From the NCBI GenBank assembly GCA_032128395.1, contig JAQBGV010000132.1, forward strand, positions 1-12,089: a DNA stretch of 12,089 bases, read 5' to 3'. The notes beneath the pieces are model-generated. The model ran no database searches. It was not told the origin of the DNA and saw only the letters and a program-made list of their open reading frames with translations. The DNA comes from JAQBGV01 sp032128395 (GTDB taxonomy: Bacteria; Planctomycetota; UBA8108; UBA1146). The position numbers were made by a program, and so were the translations under genes. Shown piece after piece: positions 1 through 7,326 of the stretch (position 1 is the first letter of the stretch; each line of letters begins with the position of its first letter).

Positions 1-33
1 GGACTGGCACACCAGTGGCGAGCCAGTCCCCAC
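1..33. repeat. REP-like palindromic element, copy 1 (possibly cut by the window edge)
   Basis: GGACTGGC (1-8) and GCCAGTCC (22-29) form a perfect 8-bp inverted repeat around a 13-nt centre. The following CCAC extends the similarity to a second copy at 1876-1910: the two share a 13-nt identical right end (AGCCAGTCCCCAC) and a GGAC...GGCAC left end, with one 1-nt length difference. The element starts 11 nt beyond the stop codon of the response regulator gene, so the hairpin could end or stabilise that operon's transcript. No U-run is visible because the window ends. Confidence 0.6.
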
Positions 34-44
34 GCCTGTTCCGC

Positions 45-779
45 CTAGAGCATCTCCCGCAGCGCCGCCGCCCGTCGCCGCGCTACTGGTACCTCTATCC
101 CGAGCGGTGCGCGCAGCGTCGCGATCAGCGTGCCGCTGAATCCGGGCTCCACGTGCGCGACCCAATCGAGGTGGACGATCGCGCTGCGCGACACGCGAAC
201 GAACGGCGGGCTGGGAAGTCGCGTCTCCAATTCCGCGAGGGTCTCCCCGAGCCGCCGGTCCCCCGCTGGGGTCCGGGCGATCACCTCTGCATCCGAGACC
301 TCGATCGCTCCGACCTCGGCGAAAGAAATCCGGAGCATCTTCGAGCCTTCGTGACCGATCAGATGGTCCGAGCTCCCGAGAGAGGCCAGCGCCCCCATCT
401 CGCGCTTCGACATTCGCTGCCGCACGCGGCGCAGAGCTCGCTCGAGCGTCTCGGTCTCGATGGGCTTCACCAGATAATCGAGCGCCTCGAGGGCGAACGC
501 TTCGACGGCGTGCTCCTCGTGCGCGGTCGTGAATACCACGAACGGTCGGATCCCCTCCGGCAGCTGACGTGCGATCTGCCCCAGCACCTCGGTCCCCGTC
601 CGCCCCGGCATGCTGATGTCGAGGAGGATCAGGTCCGGTCCGAGTCGGAGCGCTTCAGCGATCGCGCACTCACCATCCGCGGCTTCACCCACTACCTCGA
701 CGTCGGGGTGCGCAGCGAGGAGGCGCTGCAGGCGCTTCCGGGCGAGCGACTCGTCGTCGACGACCAGGGTGCGGATCAT
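45..779 (-). CDS. LytTR-family response regulator
   Basis: Cytoplasmic two-component response regulator of 244 residues. Residues 1-120 are a receiver domain: the acidic pair D8/D9, the phospho-acceptor D54 in DLILLDISMPG, T84/T85, and K105 in YLVKP are all present. Residues about 140-240 are a LytTR DNA-binding domain, with the family pattern FVRVSRSAIVHLDWV and a closing stretch ending VPVARRRAAALREML. The length is normal for AlgR/LytR/YehT-type regulators. The ATG at 777-779 overlaps the stop of the upstream kinase gene (ATGA), so the two are translationally coupled and form a cognate pair. Phosphorylation by that kinase is expected to drive binding to promoter direct repeats. The regulated genes cannot be read from the sequence; the divergent nitrilase gene and the downstream ABC system are only positional candidates. 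The stop is TAG at 45-47, followed at once by a palindromic element. Confidence 0.93.
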   Translation of the reverse strand: MIRTLVVDDESLARKRLQRLLAAHPDVEVVGEAADGECAIAEALRLGPDLILLDISMPGRTGTEVLGQIARQLPEGIRPFVVFTTAHEEHAVEAFALEALDYLVKPIETETLERALRRVRQRMSKREMGALASLGSSDHLIGHEGSKMLRISFAEVGAIEVSDAEVIARTPAGDRRLGETLAELETRLPSPPFVRVSRSAIVHLDWVAHVEPGFSGTLIATLRAPLGIEVPVARRRAAALREML

Positions 780-1828
780 CCGAGAACCTCCCGCGGAATC
801 GTCACCTCGAGACGGGCTCCACCCGACTCTGATCGCCCTATCTCGAGCGTCCCGCCCCCTCCGGTCATCCCTTTCAGCCGTTGCCGCACGCTCGCGAGCG
901 CGCCTCCCGCTCCGCCGCGGCCCCCGCGCGGGGTCGACTCTCCCGCATCCAGCGCCCGGATCACTTCCTCCGGGATGCCCGGGCCATCATCCTCGACCAC
1001 GACGGTGAGCACACCGTTTCGGAGCATCGCCTCGATACGCACCCTGCCCCCCTCCGGGCGCGGCGCGATCGCGTGACGGACCGCGTTCTCGACCAAGGGC
1101 TGCAGCACCAGGCCGGGGATGGGCACCTCCGCCGCCGCGGGGTCGAGCTCGAGTTCGACGGTGAGACGATCTCCGAAGCGCGCCCGTTCGATCCGCAGGG
1201 TCCGCTCGATCGTCTCCCACTCCTGCCGAAGTGGAACGCGATCCTCCGTCGAGGTCCGGAGCGAGTGCCGGAGCAGATGGGCCAAGTCACCGATCAGCTC
1301 CTCGGCGCGGGCGGAGTCCTCGTGGACCAATTCGGCGAGGGTGTTCAGGGTGTTGAAGAGGAAGTGCGGATGCATCTGCGCCTGAAGCGCCCGCAACCGC
1401 GCCGCCAGCGCCGCCTTCTCTAGCTCCGCCTCTCGCCTGCGATGTTCCTCGACCACGGCAGCGTACCGGCGATGGCTCATCGCGAGGGTGGCGAGCGCGA
1501 CCGCGAGGAGCGCCGCGACCGTGGCCAGGGTCAGCGCCCGACTCCCGACCAGGATCCAGTACTCCGGACGATCACCGCCGAGGCTCGCGAGGGCGACCAG
1601 GATCGCGCCGATACCGAGCACCCCGACGATGACCGGCCGCGACAGAATGGCCGGGACGTTCGGCCAGGTGCGAAGGGCCGCTCTCCTCGCCACGACCCCG
1701 ACCAACCCGCCTCCGACCTCCGCCGTCACGAACATCCAGCCGCGATCGGGAGCGTGGAGATAGCGCAGGAGGAGGAGGCAGGTCAAGGCGGTGCCGCTGA
1801 AACTGACGAGGTCCGGTAGGAATCGCAC
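776..1828 (-). CDS. LytS/YehU-type membrane sensor histidine kinase
   Basis: Inner-membrane sensor kinase of 350 residues from the GTG at 1828. Four hydrophobic segments lie at about residues 8-24, 32-47, 65-83 and 90-116, followed by a short coiled coil rich in R, E and A. The His_kinase (PF06580-type) core follows: QAQMHPHFLFNTLN with the phospho-acceptor His at about residue 155, the N-box LQPLVENAVRH (Asn about 248), and the G-box VEDDGPGIP. There is no separate periplasmic sensor domain, so any signal is probably sensed within or close to the membrane. An in-frame GTG at 1912 would add 28 residues, but it lies at the edge of a palindromic repeat and has no ribosome-binding site. The GTG at 1828 has GGGAGGAAGG 7 nt upstream, so I prefer it. 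The 3' end overlaps the response regulator start by 4 nt. The sensed ligand is unknown. Confidence 0.9.
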   Translation of the reverse strand: MRFLPDLVSFSGTALTCLLLLRYLHAPDRGWMFVTAEVGGGLVGVVARRAALRTWPNVPAILSRPVIVGVLGIGAILVALASLGGDRPEYWILVGSRALTLATVAALLAVALATLAMSHRRYAAVVEEHRRREAELEKAALAARLRALQAQMHPHFLFNTLNTLAELVHEDSARAEELIGDLAHLLRHSLRTSTEDRVPLRQEWETIERTLRIERARFGDRLTVELELDPAAAEVPIPGLVLQPLVENAVRHAIAPRPEGGRVRIEAMLRNGVLTVVVEDDGPGIPEEVIRALDAGESTPRGGRGGAGGALASVRQRLKGMTGGGGTLEIGRSESGGARLEVTIPREVLG

Positions 1829-1835
1829 TCGCTCG

Positions 1836-1845
1836 CCTTCCTCCC
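1836..1845 (-). promoter_or_regulatory. Ribosome-binding site deciding the kinase start
   Basis: On the minus strand GGGAGGAAGG lies 7 nt before the GTG at 1828. It is the best Shine-Dalgarno match near the kinase 5' end and argues for the shorter product over the GTG at 1912. Confidence 0.7.
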
Positions 1846-1875
1846 GGGCCCATTCCACAAGCGGCGTTCGAAGAT

Positions 1876-1910
1876 GGGACAAGGCACCGCTGTGCGGAGC
1901 CAGTCCCCAC
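1876..1910. repeat. REP-like palindromic element, copy 2
   Basis: GGGACAAGGC at the left and GCCAGTCCC at the right form an imperfect inverted repeat around a GC-rich centre. The right end AGCCAGTCCCCAC is identical to that of copy 1 at 21-33. The element lies in the 120-nt divergent intergenic region between the kinase start (1828) and the nitrilase start (1949), and covers the expected -35 region of the nitrilase promoter. I recall similar GGGAC/GTCCC intergenic elements from planctomycete genomes, but cannot verify this here. Confidence 0.6.
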
Positions 1911-1913
1911 ACC

Positions 1914-1919
1914 TATCAT
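1914..1919 (+). promoter_or_regulatory. Candidate -10 box for the nitrilase gene
   Basis: TATCAT matches the sigma-70 -10 consensus at five of six positions and is the most AT-rich spot in the divergent region. Transcription would start near 1926, leaving a leader of about 23 nt with a good ribosome-binding site. No convincing -35 box is present: the right distance upstream falls inside the palindromic element. The promoter may therefore be weak or need an activator. Confidence 0.4.
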
Positions 1920-1934
1920 GGCACTGTCCCGAGT

Positions 1935-1940
1935 GGAGGA
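1935..1940 (+). promoter_or_regulatory. Ribosome-binding site deciding the nitrilase start
   Basis: GGAGGA lies 8 nt before an in-frame TTG at 1949. The product then begins LLYYAACCQVD, which is where this amidohydrolase subfamily normally begins. The ATG at 1874 would add 25 residues encoded largely by the palindromic repeat. Confidence 0.75.
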
Positions 1941-1948
1941 ACAATCCA

Positions 1949-2935
1949 TTGCTCTACTACGCCGCCTGTTGCCAGGTCGATCAGCCGAATCCCAAACATC
2001 GGGATGAGATGCCCCGGAACACCTCCCGCATGCTCTCGTTGCTCGAGCGGGCCGTAGTCGGGTACCGCCCGTTCCACGACGTTCGGCTCGTCGTGTTTCC
2101 CGAGTTCGGCCACGCGGCTCCGGTCTTCGACACCGCGGAAGAACTCGCCGATAAGCTCGCTGTGGAACTCCCCAACGAACACACCGAACGACTCTGCGCC
2201 GCCGCCCGCGAACACGGAATCTGGATCCAGTCCGGGAGCTTCCTCGAGATCGATCCGAACATTTCGGACGCCGTCTTCAACACGACGGTGCTCATCGGCC
2301 CCGACGGCATCCTCTCGAAGTACCGCAAGGTGAACCCCTGGATCCCGTGGGAGGTGCACGCGAGCCCCTGCGACATCCCCGACTACGCCGAGGAGCTCTT
2401 TCCCGTCGTCGAGACGGAGATCGGCCGACTCGGCGTCGCCACCTGCTACGACTGGCTCTTCCCCGAAGTCACCCGCGAGCTCGCCCTCGGCGGAGCCGAA
2501 ATCCTGATTCGCATCTCGGCGTACATGGATCCGTGGGGTGCGACGCCGCCCACCGACTGGTGGACCCTGGTGAACCGCTGCCGCGCGATCGAGAACCTGT
2601 GCGCCGTCGTCGCGTGCAACCAAGGGGCGAGCACCGCCCACTACCCCCCGTTCTCGTGGCCCGGCGCGAGCATGATCGTCGACCTCGACGGACGGATCCT
2701 CGCCCAAGCCCCCGCCGGTCCCGGAGAGGCGATCGTCGTCGGACCGGTGCAGCTCGCGGTCCTCCGTGAAGAGCGCGCACGCCGAACCGGCCATTCGATG
2801 CTCGCGCACCTGCGCCCCGAAGCGTATCCCCGGCAGCGAAAATCTAGACTTGCTCCCGGTCCTTCCCCCGTCGATCGCACCACTCGAGGACTCGAGAGGC
2901 GGATCCGCGAGAGTTCGCGGCATCTCGGGATGTGA
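1949..2935 (+). CDS. Nitrilase-superfamily carbon-nitrogen hydrolase (amidase type)
   Basis: Predicted cytoplasmic C-N hydrolase of 328 residues from the TTG at 1949, normal for the superfamily. The catalytic triad is complete: Glu52 in VVFPEFG, Lys127 in KYRKVN and the nucleophile Cys166 in ATCYDWLFPE. Other family blocks are YYAACCQVDQPNPKHRD at the N-terminus, VNPWIPWEVH, DWWTLVNRCRAIEN and NQGASTAHYPPFSWPG. The strong match belongs to a widespread branch annotated only as nitrilase or amidohydrolase; I cannot assign the substrate, although cleavage of an amide or carbamoyl bond is expected. The last 30 or so residues are a basic tail beyond the core fold. The gene is divergent from the two-component genes and is followed after 69 nt by the ABC adaptor gene. 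It could be co-transcribed with that operon, but no terminator or clear promoter settles this. Confidence 0.88.
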   Translation: MLYYAACCQVDQPNPKHRDEMPRNTSRMLSLLERAVVGYRPFHDVRLVVFPEFGHAAPVFDTAEELADKLAVELPNEHTERLCAAAREHGIWIQSGSFLEIDPNISDAVFNTTVLIGPDGILSKYRKVNPWIPWEVHASPCDIPDYAEELFPVVETEIGRLGVATCYDWLFPEVTRELALGGAEILIRISAYMDPWGATPPTDWWTLVNRCRAIENLCAVVACNQGASTAHYPPFSWPGASMIVDLDGRILAQAPAGPGEAIVVGPVQLAVLREERARRTGHSMLAHLRPEAYPRQRKSRLAPGPSPVDRTTRGLERRIRESSRHLGM

Positions 2936-2988
2936 GCGGATGCCTTTTCCCACGCGCGTCGGAGGGGTAGCTTCTCGGGACCCGATCG

Positions 2989-2994
2989 AAGGAG
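2989..2994 (+). promoter_or_regulatory. Ribosome-binding site of the efflux adaptor gene
   Basis: AAGGAG lies 10 nt before the GTG at 3005 and supports that start. The 69-nt gap from the nitrilase stop contains no clear terminator hairpin. TAGCTT at 2969-2974 is -10-like but has no good -35 partner, so I do not call a promoter. Confidence 0.55.
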
Positions 2995-3004
2995 ACCAGG
3001 ACCG

Positions 3005-4186
3005 GTGGCCGAGCCCGATCTGCAGAGACTCCGCATCGACCGCGGCGGAGGTTCCGGCCCCGCAGCTCGCGGTGCGTCGCGCGTCGGGATCGTGGCGCTC
3101 ATCCTGCTCCTCGGCTACGTCGCGTGGAACGAATTCGGGAAGCGCACCGGCCCCGACCTCCCCCGCGTCTCAGTGGTTCGCGCCACCCGCACCGGGGGTG
3201 CTCCCGTCCGCAGCGGCGTCTCCGCGAACGGCTACGTCGTAGCGCGCACTCGTGCCTCGCTCTCGACCGATATCCCGGGGCGACTGGTCGAGCTCCGGGT
3301 CGAAGAGGGGAGCCGGGTGCGTCGGGGAGACCTCGTCGCCCGCCTCGACACTCGTGAACTGGAAGCGGCCCGCGACCGCGCCGCCGCCGACCTCCGTCAG
3401 GCCCAGGCGAGCGAGCGCCTCGCAGAGCTCGAGATCGCGCGCATCCGTCCTCTGGTCGAGCGCGGGGACTCGTCGAAGTCCGATCTAGACCGGGGCCAGG
3501 CGGAGCTGGACGGGGCGAGGGCCCGGGTATCGAGCCTTCGCGCATCCGTCGCGGAGATCGAAGTGCGGATCGACAAGTCGTCGGTCTATGCGCCGTTCGA
3601 CGGCATGGTAATCGAGAAGAACGCTGAGATCGGCGAGGTGGTCAGCTCGGTGAGCTCCGGGACGAATTCCCGAGGAGCGGTCGCGACGATCGTCGACTTC
3701 GGTAGCCTCGAGGTTCAAGTGGAGCTCGCCCAGGCCTCACTCGGCGCTGCCCAGGTCGGAGCAGGGATGCGCATCGTCCTCGACGCCTATCCCGATCACG
3801 CCTACCCGGGTCGCATCCGACAGATCTGGCCAACCGCAGACCGCCAGAAGGCGACCGTCGAGCTGCGCGTCGAATTCGTCGAGCGGGACGAGCGGATCCT
3901 CCCCGAAATGGGGGTGCGAGTGACCTTCATCGAAGAGGCGGAGTCCTCGACCGTCGCCCCACGAGTGTTGATCCCCCGGAGCGCGGTGATCGCCGCCCCC
4001 GATCCGGCGGTGTTCCTGTTCGATGGAACCCAGGCGCGCCTGCGACGAGTGACGATCGTCCCCGCCGATGAACCGGGCCTCGTCGAGGTCCTCGACGGCC
4101 TGACCGGAAGTGAGATGCTCATCGACGCACCGCCGGGCTCCTTGCAGGATGGGGACGCGGTCGCACGTGAAGAGGGGTCGAGGTGA
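3005..4186 (+). CDS. HlyD/MacA-type periplasmic adaptor of an ABC exporter
   Basis: Periplasmic adaptor (membrane fusion protein) of 393 residues, anchored by one N-terminal membrane helix at about residues 27-41. The domain order is typical: first half of the lipoyl-like domain (LSTDIPGRLVELRVEEGSRV), an alpha-helical hairpin rich in A, R, E and L at about residues 115-190, second half of the lipoyl domain (VYAPFDGMVIEKNAEIGEVV), then beta-barrel and membrane-proximal domains. It would couple the inner-membrane ABC complex encoded next to it to an outer-membrane factor. No TolC-like gene is in the window, so that channel must be elsewhere or absent. The start is GTG with AAGGAG 10 nt upstream. 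The stop overlaps the ATPase start (GTGA), so the genes are coupled. The substrate is unknown: antibiotics, lipids, lipoproteins or peptides are all possible. Confidence 0.9.
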   Translation: MAEPDLQRLRIDRGGGSGPAARGASRVGIVALILLLGYVAWNEFGKRTGPDLPRVSVVRATRTGGAPVRSGVSANGYVVARTRASLSTDIPGRLVELRVEEGSRVRRGDLVARLDTRELEAARDRAAADLRQAQASERLAELEIARIRPLVERGDSSKSDLDRGQAELDGARARVSSLRASVAEIEVRIDKSSVYAPFDGMVIEKNAEIGEVVSSVSSGTNSRGAVATIVDFGSLEVQVELAQASLGAAQVGAGMRIVLDAYPDHAYPGRIRQIWPTADRQKATVELRVEFVERDERILPEMGVRVTFIEEAESSTVAPRVLIPRSAVIAAPDPAVFLFDGTQARLRRVTIVPADEPGLVEVLDGLTGSEMLIDAPPGSLQDGDAVAREEGSR

Positions 4187-4875
4187 GTGAGTTCATCGCA
4201 CTGCGTGGGGTCTCGAAATCCTATCAGCGGGGGGGCGAGACCCTGCGGGTCCTCGACGGTCTCGACCTCGACATCCCCCGCACCGATTTCGTCGCCCTGA
4301 TGGGCCCGAGCGGCTCGGGAAAGACCACGATCCTGAATGTGATCGGCGGGCTCGACCGCCCCGACGAGGGGAGCGTGATCGTCGCCGACACCGAGCTGAG
4401 CGCTCTCGCCGCGTCAAGGCTCCCCGCGTGGCGCGCACGTCATGTCGGATTCGTCTTCCAAAGTTTCAACCTGGTGCCAGTCCTCACCGCACGCGAAAAC
4501 GTGACGCTGCCTCTCCTCCTCACCCCGCTGTCGAAGGCCGAGAGGCGGAAGCAGGCGGAATTCGCTCTCGAGATCGTCGGTCTCACCGACCGAATGGACC
4601 ATCGACCGAGTCAACTCTCGGGGGGACAGGAGCAGCGGGTGGCGATCGCCCGCGCGATCGCCACCGACCCCGATGTGATCATCGCGGACGAGCCGACCGG
4701 AGACCTCGATCGGGAGACTGCCAACGAGATCATGGAGCTCCTCGGCCGCCTGAACCGCGAGCTCGAGAAGACGATCGTGATGGTCACCCACGACCACCTC
4801 GCGGCGGAGAGCGCGAAGCGGAGTCTCCACCTCGACAAGGGGGTCCTGGTCGAGTCGGGACGGGGGCCGGCGTGA
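4183..4875 (+). CDS. ABC transporter ATPase, MacB/LolD type
   Basis: Cytoplasmic ATPase subunit of 230 residues, the usual size of LolD or a MacB nucleotide-binding domain. Walker A is GPSGSGKT (41-48), the signature is LSGGQEQRVAIARAI (from 145), Walker B is VIIADEPTGDLD with D169 and E170, and the switch is H203 in MVTHDH. All catalytic residues are intact. The FQSFNLVPVLTARENV block after the Q-loop marks the MacB/LolD/FtsE class, which works with FtsX-type permeases. The GTG start overlaps the adaptor stop, and its own stop overlaps the GTG of the first permease, so all three are translationally coupled. LSGGQEQ in place of the common LSGGQQQ is a variant I associate with planctomycete homologues. 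Only one ATPase gene is seen for two permeases, so a homodimer of this subunit probably drives a permease heterodimer. Confidence 0.95.
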   Translation: MSEFIALRGVSKSYQRGGETLRVLDGLDLDIPRTDFVALMGPSGSGKTTILNVIGGLDRPDEGSVIVADTELSALAASRLPAWRARHVGFVFQSFNLVPVLTARENVTLPLLLTPLSKAERRKQAEFALEIVGLTDRMDHRPSQLSGGQEQRVAIARAIATDPDVIIADEPTGDLDRETANEIMELLGRLNRELEKTIVMVTHDHLAAESAKRSLHLDKGVLVESGRGPA

Positions 4876-6086
4876 AGGTCCCCTGGGGGCTCGCGCTCCG
4901 ACACATCTTCGAGCACTGGTTCCGGAACCTGCTGACGGTGTTGGCCGTCGGGGTGGCGGTCTTTCTCTTCTGCTTCCTCGTCTCGCTGATCGTCACCCTG
5001 GACGACCAGGTCGAAGAGGCGTCACAGGACCGGGTCATCGTCCAGTCTGCGGTCTCTCTCTTCGTCACGCTCCCTCTCGACTACCTCGCGAAGATCGCCG
5101 CGGTCCCGGGAGTTGGCGACGTCACGAAGTGGCAGTGGTTCGGCGCGTACTTCCAGAATCAGAGCGAGGGGTTCTTCGCGCAGTTCGGGGTCGATCCCGA
5201 TCCCTTCTTCCGGATGTACGAACGGGATATCCGCATCATCGAAGGACCGAACGGCGAAACCGCACCCGCCGCCCGTGAGGCGGTCCACCTCGCGATGCTC
5301 GAGGAGAAGCGGGGAGCGCTCATCGGCCAGGCACTCGCGAAGAAATTCGGCTGGAAGGTCGGCGAGGCGATTCCGCTGACCTGTACGCTCTTCCCCCGCA
5401 CCGATGGCGGGGCGTGGGACTTCGTAGTGCTCGGAATCTACGAGAAGCAGCGGGCAAACGTCGATGACTCGACGCTGTTCTTCCGTTTCGACTACCTCGA
5501 GGATACTCTCCGAAACGGCGGTGCGACCGGGCCACTCGGAAGCGGGACCTTCTTCGTACAGGTCGCCCCCGATCACGAGACGGCAGAGGTGATCGAAACC
5601 ATCGACGCTCTCTTCACGAATGGTCCCCAGCGCACCAAGACCTCGACCGAGGCTGCGTTCCAGGCGAGCTTCGTCTCAATGCTGGGAAACCTGCCGCTCT
5701 TCCTCGGGACGATCGGCGGCGCAGTCGTCTTCGCGGTCTTCTTCTCAGTGGTGAACACGATGATGATCTCGGGGCGTCAGCGGATCCGGGAGTCCGGGAT
5801 CCTCAAGGCGCTCGGCTTCCCCAACCTGACTCTCGGGGCGCTGATCGTCTACGAATCGGTCCTGCTCTCCAGCCTCGGCGGTCTGGTCGGGATCGGACTC
5901 GCGTTCGGTGCGGCGCGGGGGGTCCGTCAGAAGATGGCGAACTTCTTCCCGAACTTCGCGGTCGGCCCCGAGACGATGGCGATCGGATTCGGGATCGCGG
6001 CCGGGATCGGGGTGATTGCGGGAGTGACTCCGATGGTGCACCTGATGCGGACCAAACCCACCGACGCGATGCGGAGCGAGGGCTGA
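4872..6086 (+). CDS. FtsX/MacB-type ABC permease, subunit 1
   Basis: Inner-membrane permease of 404 residues. The topology is that of type VII ABC permeases: one N-terminal membrane helix (about 20-43), a large periplasmic domain (about 45-270), then three helices at about 275-297, 321-347 and 368-391. The FtsX core is recognisable in VVNTMMISGRQRIRESGILKA and the C-terminal TKPTDAMR. The GTG at 4872 overlaps the ATPase stop (GTGA). The reading frame stays open upstream to 4428, but that part lies inside the ATPase gene and encodes only arginine- and proline-rich sequence, so it is rejected. It partners the following permease, which has the same layout but a clearly different sequence. It could transmit ATPase motion to the periplasm (mechanotransmission) rather than form a classic channel. 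Confidence 0.9.
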   Translation: MKVPWGLALRHIFEHWFRNLLTVLAVGVAVFLFCFLVSLIVTLDDQVEEASQDRVIVQSAVSLFVTLPLDYLAKIAAVPGVGDVTKWQWFGAYFQNQSEGFFAQFGVDPDPFFRMYERDIRIIEGPNGETAPAAREAVHLAMLEEKRGALIGQALAKKFGWKVGEAIPLTCTLFPRTDGGAWDFVVLGIYEKQRANVDDSTLFFRFDYLEDTLRNGGATGPLGSGTFFVQVAPDHETAEVIETIDALFTNGPQRTKTSTEAAFQASFVSMLGNLPLFLGTIGGAVVFAVFFSVVNTMMISGRQRIRESGILKALGFPNLTLGALIVYESVLLSSLGGLVGIGLAFGAARGVRQKMANFFPNFAVGPETMAIGFGIAAGIGVIAGVTPMVHLMRTKPTDAMRSEG

Positions 6087-7321
6087 TGGCGCTCCCACTC
6101 GGCTACTCCCTTCGGAATCTGCGGGTGCGACGCACCTCGACACTGTTCACTGCCCTCGGGATCGCGATGACGGTCGCGGTCTTCTGCGGGGTTTTCTCGC
6201 TCAAGAACGGCTTCGAGCAGCTGTATCGCCCCCGCGGCTCGGAGGACCTCGTGATCTACCTCCGACCGGGGGCGACGTCGGAGGGGGAATCGGGGATCAC
6301 CCGCGAGCAGGCGAACATCCTCCTCAAGGAACGTCCTGAAATCCTCAGAGATGACGCGGGGGAGCCTCTCGCAGCCCTGGAGAGCTACCTCGCGGTCTAC
6401 ATGCAGAAGCTCGATGGCGGGCTGACGAACGTCCCCTTGCGCGGTGTACAGCGCAGATCATTCGAGGTCCTCGAACCGCCACCCCGCATCGTCGAAGGGC
6501 GGATGCTGCAGTGGGGGGCCGACGAGGTCATCGTCGGAAGACCCCTCACCGGGCGGATGCGTGGGTGTCTGGTCGGGGAGACGCTGACCCTGAATCTCAC
6601 TCCATTTCGCGTCGTCGGGGTGTTCGAGGCGGAGGGCGCGTACGGTGGCGAGATCTGGGGAGATGTCGAGAGGATGATGGAAGCCCTCGAGCGGCCGGTC
6701 TTCCAACGGGTGATCGCGCGGGTGGATCCTTCGGTGGTCCTCCAGCTCGTCGATATCGCCACCATCAACGCCGCGCGAGAGCGACTGGGCGAAGATCCGC
6801 TGACGCCCCTGCAGGTGCTCGATGCGCAGCTCCGCGAGGATGCCCGCACCCCGCTCCAGATCATCTCCGAACGCGAATACCTCGCGAAGCAGACGACGTT
6901 CCTCTCCGCCGGCCTCGCGGGGCTCGCGGTATTCCTGACCGCGATCATGGGGATCGCCGCGATCCTCGGGGCGATGAACACGATGCTCGCGGCAGTCTCC
7001 GCCCGGACCCACGAGGTCGGGGTGTTGAAGGCGATCGGCTACGAACCGGGGCAGATCTTCGGCGCGTTCCTCGTCGAATCCGCTCTGATCGGAGCGGTCG
7101 GAGGGGCGCTCGGTCTCCTGATCGTCGCTCCCTTCCACGGAGTCGAGACCGGCGCGACGAACTGGAACACCTTCACCGACGTGTCCTTCTCCTTCACGCT
7201 CTCTCCCGCCATCGCCGCGATGGCGTTCGGAATCGCATTCCTCCTCGGGATGGTCGGCGGCGCACTGCCCGCGCTGCGAGCAGCGCGTCTGAAACCCGTT
7301 GACGCTCTCCGCATGCAGTAG
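6086..7321 (+). CDS. FtsX/MacB-type ABC permease, subunit 2
   Basis: Inner-membrane permease of 411 residues with the same architecture as its upstream neighbour: one helix near the N-terminus (about 13-36, following LGYSLRNLRVRR), a periplasmic domain, and three C-terminal helices at about 271-300, 325-350 and 372-395. The FtsX hallmarks are MNTMLAAVSARTHEVGVLKAIGYEPGQ (the coupling region) and the C-terminal RLKPVDALR. The ATG at 6086 shares one base with the upstream stop (TGATG). The periplasmic block with GADEVIVGRPLTGRM matches the MacB periplasmic core region. Sequence divergence from subunit 1 indicates a heterodimer rather than a recent duplication. The stop TAG lies 19 nt before the glycosyltransferase start, so the operon may continue. 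Confidence 0.92.
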   Translation: MALPLGYSLRNLRVRRTSTLFTALGIAMTVAVFCGVFSLKNGFEQLYRPRGSEDLVIYLRPGATSEGESGITREQANILLKERPEILRDDAGEPLAALESYLAVYMQKLDGGLTNVPLRGVQRRSFEVLEPPPRIVEGRMLQWGADEVIVGRPLTGRMRGCLVGETLTLNLTPFRVVGVFEAEGAYGGEIWGDVERMMEALERPVFQRVIARVDPSVVLQLVDIATINAARERLGEDPLTPLQVLDAQLREDARTPLQIISEREYLAKQTTFLSAGLAGLAVFLTAIMGIAAILGAMNTMLAAVSARTHEVGVLKAIGYEPGQIFGAFLVESALIGAVGGALGLLIVAPFHGVETGATNWNTFTDVSFSFTLSPAIAAMAFGIAFLLGMVGGALPALRAARLKPVDALRMQ

Positions 7322-7326
7322 AACGC

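Noticed and set aside
5..20. TGGCAC...GGC resembling a sigma-54 promoter
   Set aside because: The -12 element is poor, and the bases belong to the palindromic element, whose symmetry explains them. There is also no suitable gene immediately downstream.
15..1076. Long plus-strand open frame across the two-component genes
   Set aside because: It encodes arginine-, proline- and glutamate-rich sequence with no family resemblance and is antisense to two clear genes. It is a GC-rich frame shadow.
1916..2953. 345-codon minus-strand open frame opposite the nitrilase gene
   Set aside because: The composition is D-, R- and G-rich without recognisable domains, while the plus strand carries an intact catalytic triad. 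It is an antisense shadow.
2936..3004. Terminator between the nitrilase and adaptor genes
   Set aside because: No GC-rich stem followed by a T-run is present. The short TTTT near 2945 does not follow a hairpin.
4428..4871. N-terminal extension of the first FtsX permease by 148 residues
   Set aside because: It lies entirely inside the ATPase gene, is low-complexity R/P-rich sequence, and the GTG at 4872 gives the normal permease N-terminus with coupled translation.
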